Origin: an uncultured Bacteroidota bacterium
GTDB lineage: Bacteria; Bacteroidota; Bacteroidia; Flavobacteriales; Flavobacteriaceae
DNA length: 8,983 nucleotides
Assembly: GCA_903888655.1 (NCBI GenBank)
Contig: CAISUR010000609.1
Coordinates: 1-8,983 of the forward strand
Direction: 5' to 3'
Position 1 is the first letter of the stretch. The number at the start of each line of letters is the position of its first letter. Position numbers and translations under genes: made by a program. The notes beneath the pieces were generated by a model, which saw nothing but the letters and a program-made list of their open reading frames with translations, ran no database searches and had not been told where the DNA came from. This document shows, one piece after another, positions 5,693 through 8,983 of the stretch.

Positions 5693-6220
5693 ATGAGCCA
5701 AAATTTAATGATTTCAGAAGAAACGGTTTCAGATAAAATTTACTTTATCAGAAGTCAAAAAGTGATGTTAGACAGAGATTTAGCAGTGCTTTATGGTATA
5801 CAAACAAAAGTATTAAAACAAGCAGTAAAAAGAAATATTTCTCGATTTCCGGAAGATTTTATGTTTGAATTGACAGAAACTGAGTTTTCAAATTGGAGGT
5901 CACAAATTGTGACCTCCAATTCAGATAAAATGGGTTTGCGTTATGCGCCAATGGCATTTACGGAGCATGGAGTACTAATGTTATCAAGTGTTTTGAATAG
6001 TGATAAAGCCATTCAAACTAATATTCAAATTATGAGGATTTTTACTAAAGTGCGACAAATGCTTTTAGACACAACTGAAATTCGATTGGATATTGCTCAA
6101 ATTCAGAAGAAATTAGAAAATCACAACAAAAATATTGAACTGGTTTTTAGCTATTTGGATGAATTAACAGAAAAAGAAGAAAATAAAAAACCAAGAACAA
6201 AAATTGGTTACAAGAAATAA
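5693..6220 (+). CDS. ORF6N-domain protein (KilA-N-related, DNA-associated)
   Basis: A 175-residue soluble protein. Its N-terminal ORF6N domain (about 13-100) shows the hallmarks of this phage-associated family: YFIRSQKVMLDRDLAVLYGI (17-36), LKQAVKRNISRFPEDFMFELT (41-61), RSQIVTS (69-75), APMAFTEHGVLMLSSVL (85-101). After NSDKAIQTNIQIMRIF comes a predicted coiled-coil region (about 128-160) and a basic tail. ORF6N domains are found in phage and DNA-virus proteins and are believed to bind DNA; bacterial homologues are common but largely uncharacterised. It lies 4 bp after the CapK-like gene and 1 bp before wecB, so it is probably cotranscribed and may be translationally coupled. A 31-bp palindrome lies within codons 67-77. 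A regulatory role is inference; a decayed mobile remnant is an alternative, though the frame is intact. Confidence 0.85.
   Translation: MSQNLMISEETVSDKIYFIRSQKVMLDRDLAVLYGIQTKVLKQAVKRNISRFPEDFMFELTETEFSNWRSQIVTSNSDKMGLRYAPMAFTEHGVLMLSSVLNSDKAIQTNIQIMRIFTKVRQMLLDTTEIRLDIAQIQKKLENHNKNIELVFSYLDELTEKEENKKPRTKIGYKK
5891..5921. repeat. Perfect 15+1+15 bp palindrome within the ORF6N gene
   Basis: AATTGGAGGTCACAA (5891-5905), one A (5906), then the exact reverse complement TTGTGACCTCCAATT (5907-5921). It covers codons 67-77 and encodes the conserved RSQIVTS motif. It could be a protein-binding site (self-regulation), a DNA cruciform or an mRNA hairpin; which of these applies cannot be told from sequence. 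Confidence 0.9.
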
Positions 6221-6221
6221 T

Positions 6222-7307
6222 ATGAAAATCACCATAATTGCCGGCGCAAGACCCAATTTTATTAAAATCGCACCCATAATCAAGGCGATTGAAAAGCAAC
6301 AATCTGAAGGCTCAACTGTTTCCTTTAGATTAGTGCATACAGGTCAACATTACGATAAAAACCTCAGCGATACTTTTTTTGAAGAATTGAATATTCCAAA
6401 GCCTGATGCCAATTTGGAAGTGAAAAGTGGTTCACAAGCCGAACAAACTGGCGCTATCATGATAGCTTTTGAAAAAGAACTACTTCAAAATCCTTGCGAT
6501 TTGGTATTGGTGGTTGGCGATGTCACTTCGACTATGGCTTGTGCTATTGTAGCCAAGAAAATGAATATTAAGGTCGCACATGTTGAAGCTGGAATTCGTT
6601 CAGGTGATATGACCATGCCCGAAGAAATTAACCGAATTGTTACCGATAGCATTACCGATTATTTCTTTACTACCTCAATTTCGGCATCTGAAAATTTATT
6701 GAAAAATGGCGTTCAATCCGCTAATGTCCATTTTGTTGGCAATGTGATGATTGATACTTTATATCAAAATTTAAATCGAATTTCAGCCCCTAGTTTTTGG
6801 AATGAATTTCAATTAGAAACTGGAAATTATATCATTTTAACCTTACATCGTCCATCAAATGTTGATGAAGAGAAATCGTTAATTTATCTATTGGAAGGAT
6901 TTGATAAAATGGTTGGAGATAAAAAAATAATTTTTCCTATTCATCCTAGAACGAAAGCAATTCTTGGTGAAACCAATTTGAACTTGAGAAACATATTATT
7001 TGTAGAGCCGCAAGGCTATTTGAATTTTATGTATTTGATTAAAAATAGTTTTGCAGTGATTACTGATTCAGGTGGGATTTCTGAAGAAACTACGGTTTTG
7101 GGCATTCCGTGTTTTACGATGCGAACAACTACGGAACGACCAGAAACTATTGAAATTGGAACTAATAATTTAGTTGGAATTTCTATTGAAAATTTGACTT
7201 TAGAGTTTTCAAAATTTCTTCAAAATGGACTTTCTAAAAAAGGTATTCCAGAACTTTGGGATGGAAAAGCATCCGAACGAATTATTGATATTTTACTAAC
7301 CAAATAA
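6222..7307 (+). CDS. wecB: UDP-N-acetylglucosamine 2-epimerase (non-hydrolysing)
   Basis: Interconverts UDP-GlcNAc and UDP-ManNAc in the cytoplasm, supplying ManNAc-type sugars for surface polysaccharide. At 361 residues, family length. Motifs: GARPNFIK (8-15), HTGQHYD (39-45), VVGDVTST (97-104, D100), HVEAGIRSGDMTMPEEINR (120-138, E122 and E134/E135), VGNVMIDTL (172-180), LTLHRPSN (206-213, H209), HPRT (241-244), TDSGGISEET (281-290) and RTTTERPE (301-308). The catalytic Asp, Glu and His positions known from E. coli WecB all have counterparts. I start at ATG 6222, giving the standard MKITIIAGARPN; an in-frame TTG at 6204 would overlap the ORF6N gene and add a non-conserved leader. Starts 1 bp after the ORF6N stop. 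A CGCAAAGG repeat separates it from the GT4 gene. No UDP-ManNAc dehydrogenase (wecC) is in the window. Confidence 0.95.
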   Translation: MKITIIAGARPNFIKIAPIIKAIEKQQSEGSTVSFRLVHTGQHYDKNLSDTFFEELNIPKPDANLEVKSGSQAEQTGAIMIAFEKELLQNPCDLVLVVGDVTSTMACAIVAKKMNIKVAHVEAGIRSGDMTMPEEINRIVTDSITDYFFTTSISASENLLKNGVQSANVHFVGNVMIDTLYQNLNRISAPSFWNEFQLETGNYIILTLHRPSNVDEEKSLIYLLEGFDKMVGDKKIIFPIHPRTKAILGETNLNLRNILFVEPQGYLNFMYLIKNSFAVITDSGGISEETTVLGIPCFTMRTTTERPETIEIGTNNLVGISIENLTLEFSKFLQNGLSKKGIPELWDGKASERIIDILLTK

Positions 7308-7310
7308 TTT

Positions 7311-7335
7311 CTCGCAAAGGCGCAAAGGCGCAAAG
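7311..7335. repeat. CGCAAAGG tandem repeat between wecB and GT4 gene
   Basis: Units CGCAAAGG at 7313-7320 and 7321-7328 and CGCAAAG at 7329-7335, preceded by CT. It starts 3 bp after the wecB stop. This is the TCTCGCAAAGGCGCAAAG-type repeat that I recall as abundant between genes in flavobacteria. No typical hairpin is formed, so it is unlikely to be a simple terminator. Confidence 0.8.
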
Positions 7336-7352
7336 TTTAATATTGTGCTTAC

Positions 7353-8537
7353 ATGAAAGAAATCTTAATCATATCCAATTATTATCCGCCAGAAAAAGGA
7401 GCTGCTGCTAATAGAATTGAGCAGTTGGCGTTGAAATTGTATCAAAATAATTACAAAGTTTCGGTAATTTGTCCGTTGGGAAATTACCCAAAAGGTGAAT
7501 TATTTCCTGAGTATAAAGGAAAGTTTTCTGTTACTGAAAATCGAGATAATATTATGGTGAAACGTCTTTGGATTTATCCGAGTGTTAGCAAAAATATTTT
7601 GGTTAGAATTCTATCGGTTTTGTCTTTTTCGTTGAGTTTATTTTTTTATTTATTATTTAAAAAAACGCCTCATAAAGTGGTTGTTCAATCGCCGCCATTA
7701 TTACTTTCTTTTATTTCGGTTTTAGTGCTTTCGCTGAAAAAGAAAAAAATAATTTTAAATATTTCCGATTTATGGCCATTGGCTGCAATCGAATTAAAAG
7801 CATTAAAAGCAAACTCTCTTTCACATAAATTTTCACTTTTTTTAGAGCGTTATTTATACAAAAAAGCAACTTTAATTTTAGGCCAATCTCATGAAATTAT
7901 TGCTCATGTCCAATCTAAATTTCCAGATAAAAATTGTAATCTGTATCGCAATTTTCCTGATCACAAAGTGCTGGAAATGGAATTGAAAACAGAAGTAAAT
8001 CAACCAATAAAAATATTTTATGCTGGGCTTTTAGGAATTGCGCAAGGCGTGTTGGAATTGTGTCAAAAAATTGATTTAAAGGAACTAAATATCGAATTAC
8101 ACATCTTTGGTGATGGCGCTGAAAAAAACGAGTTAGAATCACTAATTTCTACTCAAAAAGAACTAAAAATATTCTTTCACGGCATGGTGGAACGCAAAGC
8201 ATTACATAAAACATTAAAAACCTACGATATTGCTATTGTTCCCTTAAAAACAAGAATTTATGGATCTGTTCCTTCTAAAATTTTTGAATACAGTTCATTA
8301 GGTTTTCCGATTCTGTATTTTGGAGGTGGCGAAGGTGAAAATATTGTCAAAGACAATGATTTAGGCTGGGTTGCTTCAGTTGAAAATTACAATGATTTAA
8401 ATGAAACACTTATTGAAATTTCTAAAGTAAGTAAATCTGATTTGGATGAAATGAAAAAAAGAATTTTTACGGAAAGTCAAACTGTTTTTAATTTGGATAA
8501 TCAAATGAACGATTTAATTGGAAATGGTGTTTTTTAA
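7353..8537 (+). CDS. Glycosyltransferase family 4 (WbuB-like)
   Basis: A 394-residue GT-B-fold glycosyltransferase, probably peripheral on the inner-membrane cytoplasmic face. The N-terminal acceptor domain opens ILIISNYYPPEKGAAANRIEQLA (4-26) and carries SPPLLLSF (113-120) and the SDLWP motif (138-142), typical of WbuB-like fucosamine/N-acetylamino-sugar transferases. The C-terminal donor domain has YAGLLGIAQGV (223-233), IFGDGAEK (251-258), FHGMVER (275-281), and PSKIFEYSSLGFPIL (307-321) with FGGGEG (323-328). Hydrophobic runs at 82-101 and 112-128 suggest membrane contact. It would add a sugar to an undecaprenyl-linked intermediate; donor and acceptor are not deducible. Starts 45 bp after wecB, the gap holding a repeat and no strong promoter, so read-through from upstream is likely. 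Its stop overlaps the stop of the convergent sugar transferase by 4 bp (TTAA). Confidence 0.9.
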   Translation: MKEILIISNYYPPEKGAAANRIEQLALKLYQNNYKVSVICPLGNYPKGELFPEYKGKFSVTENRDNIMVKRLWIYPSVSKNILVRILSVLSFSLSLFFYLLFKKTPHKVVVQSPPLLLSFISVLVLSLKKKKIILNISDLWPLAAIELKALKANSLSHKFSLFLERYLYKKATLILGQSHEIIAHVQSKFPDKNCNLYRNFPDHKVLEMELKTEVNQPIKIFYAGLLGIAQGVLELCQKIDLKELNIELHIFGDGAEKNELESLISTQKELKIFFHGMVERKALHKTLKTYDIAIVPLKTRIYGSVPSKIFEYSSLGFPILYFGGGEGENIVKDNDLGWVASVENYNDLNETLIEISKVSKSDLDEMKKRIFTESQTVFNLDNQMNDLIGNGVF

Positions 8538-8983
8538 TACGCTTTTTCTTCTCCTTTTATGGCATTTAAAATTGTTAAGAAAATAATTTTTATGTCCAAC
8601 ATTAAAGACCAATTTTCAAGATAGAAAATATCGTATTTAACTCTATTAATAATGTCTTTTTCGTTTTCTACCTCTCCCCGATAACCATTAGTTTGCGCCA
8701 ATCCGGTTATGCCTGGCTTAATAAAATGCCGAACCATGAATTTATCGACTCTTTTGGCATACATCTCAGTATGACTAACCATGTGTGGTCTTGGTCCCAC
8801 AACAGACATGTCTCCCAGAAAAACATTAAAAAATTGAGGCAACTCGTCTATACTTGTTTTCCTCATAAGTCTACCACTTTGAGTTATTCTTGGATCATTT
8901 TTTGAAACCTGTTCTAAATCAGCAATTTCATTTAATCGCATTGATCTAAATTTGTAACAATTAAATTCATGATAGTTTAATCC
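8534..8983 (-). CDS. WcaJ-like sugar-1-phosphate (polyprenyl-phosphate) transferase, C-terminal part, runs off right edge
   Basis: Only the C-terminal 149 residues are in the window; the frame stays open to 8983, so the ATG at 8939-8941 is internal and not the start. The visible part is the bacterial sugar-transferase catalytic domain: YKFRSM (10-15), RKTSIDELPQFFNV (41-54) with the Asp-Glu pair that is catalytic in this superfamily, GDMSVVGPRPHM (57-68), KPGITGLAQTNGYRGE (89-104) and LDIKIIFLTI (129-138). These enzymes move a hexose-1-phosphate from a nucleotide sugar to undecaprenyl phosphate in the inner membrane, the first step of capsule, exopolysaccharide or O-unit assembly. The motif detail resembles the undecaprenyl-phosphate glucose phosphotransferase group, about 460 residues with N-terminal membrane helices, but the sugar cannot be settled here. 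It converges on the GT4 gene with a 4-bp overlap. Confidence 0.9.
   Translation of the reverse strand, partial: GLNYHEFNCYKFRSMRLNEIADLEQVSKNDPRITQSGRLMRKTSIDELPQFFNVFLGDMSVVGPRPHMVSHTEMYAKRVDKFMVRHFIKPGITGLAQTNGYRGEVENEKDIINRVKYDIFYLENWSLMLDIKIIFLTILNAIKGEEKAY

Noticed and set aside
6204..6221. Longer wecB start at TTG 6204, overlapping the ORF6N gene
   Set aside because: ATG 6222 gives the standard epimerase N-terminus; the extension is only the ORF6N C-terminal codons read in another frame.
7308..7352. CRISPR-like or tRNA-like element in the wecB-GT4 gap
   Set aside because: Only 8-bp units without spacers and no cloverleaf; it is a short tandem intergenic repeat.
8939..8941. Complete 135-residue sugar transferase starting at this ATG
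   Set aside because: Fourteen further in-frame codons to the window edge encode YKFRS just before the Met, a conserved part of the domain; the gene is cut by the window edge, not short.
4375..8983. A new defence or mobile system built around the ORF6N gene
   Set aside because: No nuclease, methylase, integrase, toxin-antitoxin pair or terminal repeats are present; the neighbours are standard glycan enzymes.

Overview
The window looks like a piece of a Flavobacterium-type (Bacteroidota, family Flavobacteriaceae) chromosome. The evidence is the low G+C content, the absence of clear Shine-Dalgarno sequences, promoter elements of the Bacteroidota TTG / TAnnTTTG type, and marker proteins typical of flavobacteria (DUF4254, DUF6427 and DUF6341 families next to upp and purD). 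It also carries short intergenic repeats of kinds I recall from flavobacterial genomes. It is ordinary chromosome: I see no rRNA, tRNA, CRISPR array, transposase or integrase.

Left part (1-1119): a minus-strand pair in which a DUF4254 gene (447-1052) is followed by the start of a glycosyltransferase family 9 (heptosyltransferase-like) gene that runs off the left edge. A large nested hairpin (374-432) sits between them. A 67-bp divergent region with overlapping promoter-like elements and three tandem TGAAACT units separates DUF4254 from upp.

Centre (1120-4242): housekeeping nucleotide genes interleaved with unknown membrane proteins. upp (uracil salvage, +) converges on a DUF6427 multi-pass membrane protein (-). 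A DUF6341 one-pass small protein (+) diverges from DUF6427 and converges on purD (-). Both convergent pairs overlap at their stop codons. The best promoter of the window (TTG-N19-TACTTTTG) drives the DUF6341 gene.

Right part (4375-8983): a cell-surface polysaccharide locus. Four plus-strand genes follow one another: a CapK/phenylacetate-CoA-ligase-like adenylate-forming enzyme, a small ORF6N-domain protein, wecB (non-hydrolysing UDP-GlcNAc 2-epimerase) and a GT4 glycosyltransferase. The first three are separated by only 4 and 1 bp; a 45-bp gap containing a CGCAAAGG repeat precedes the GT4 gene. Converging on them from the right edge is the C-terminal part of a WcaJ-like sugar-1-phosphate transferase, which would start lipid-linked glycan assembly. 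WecB would supply UDP-ManNAc, the phosphotransferase would put the first sugar on undecaprenyl phosphate, and the GT4 enzyme would extend it. The CapK-like protein may activate an acid for decorating or processing the glycan.

The least ordinary items are the ORF6N gene, normally a phage/mobile-type DNA-associated domain, placed almost without spacing inside a glycan operon, and a perfect 15+1+15 bp palindrome inside its reading frame. I did not find convincing evidence of a wholly new system.
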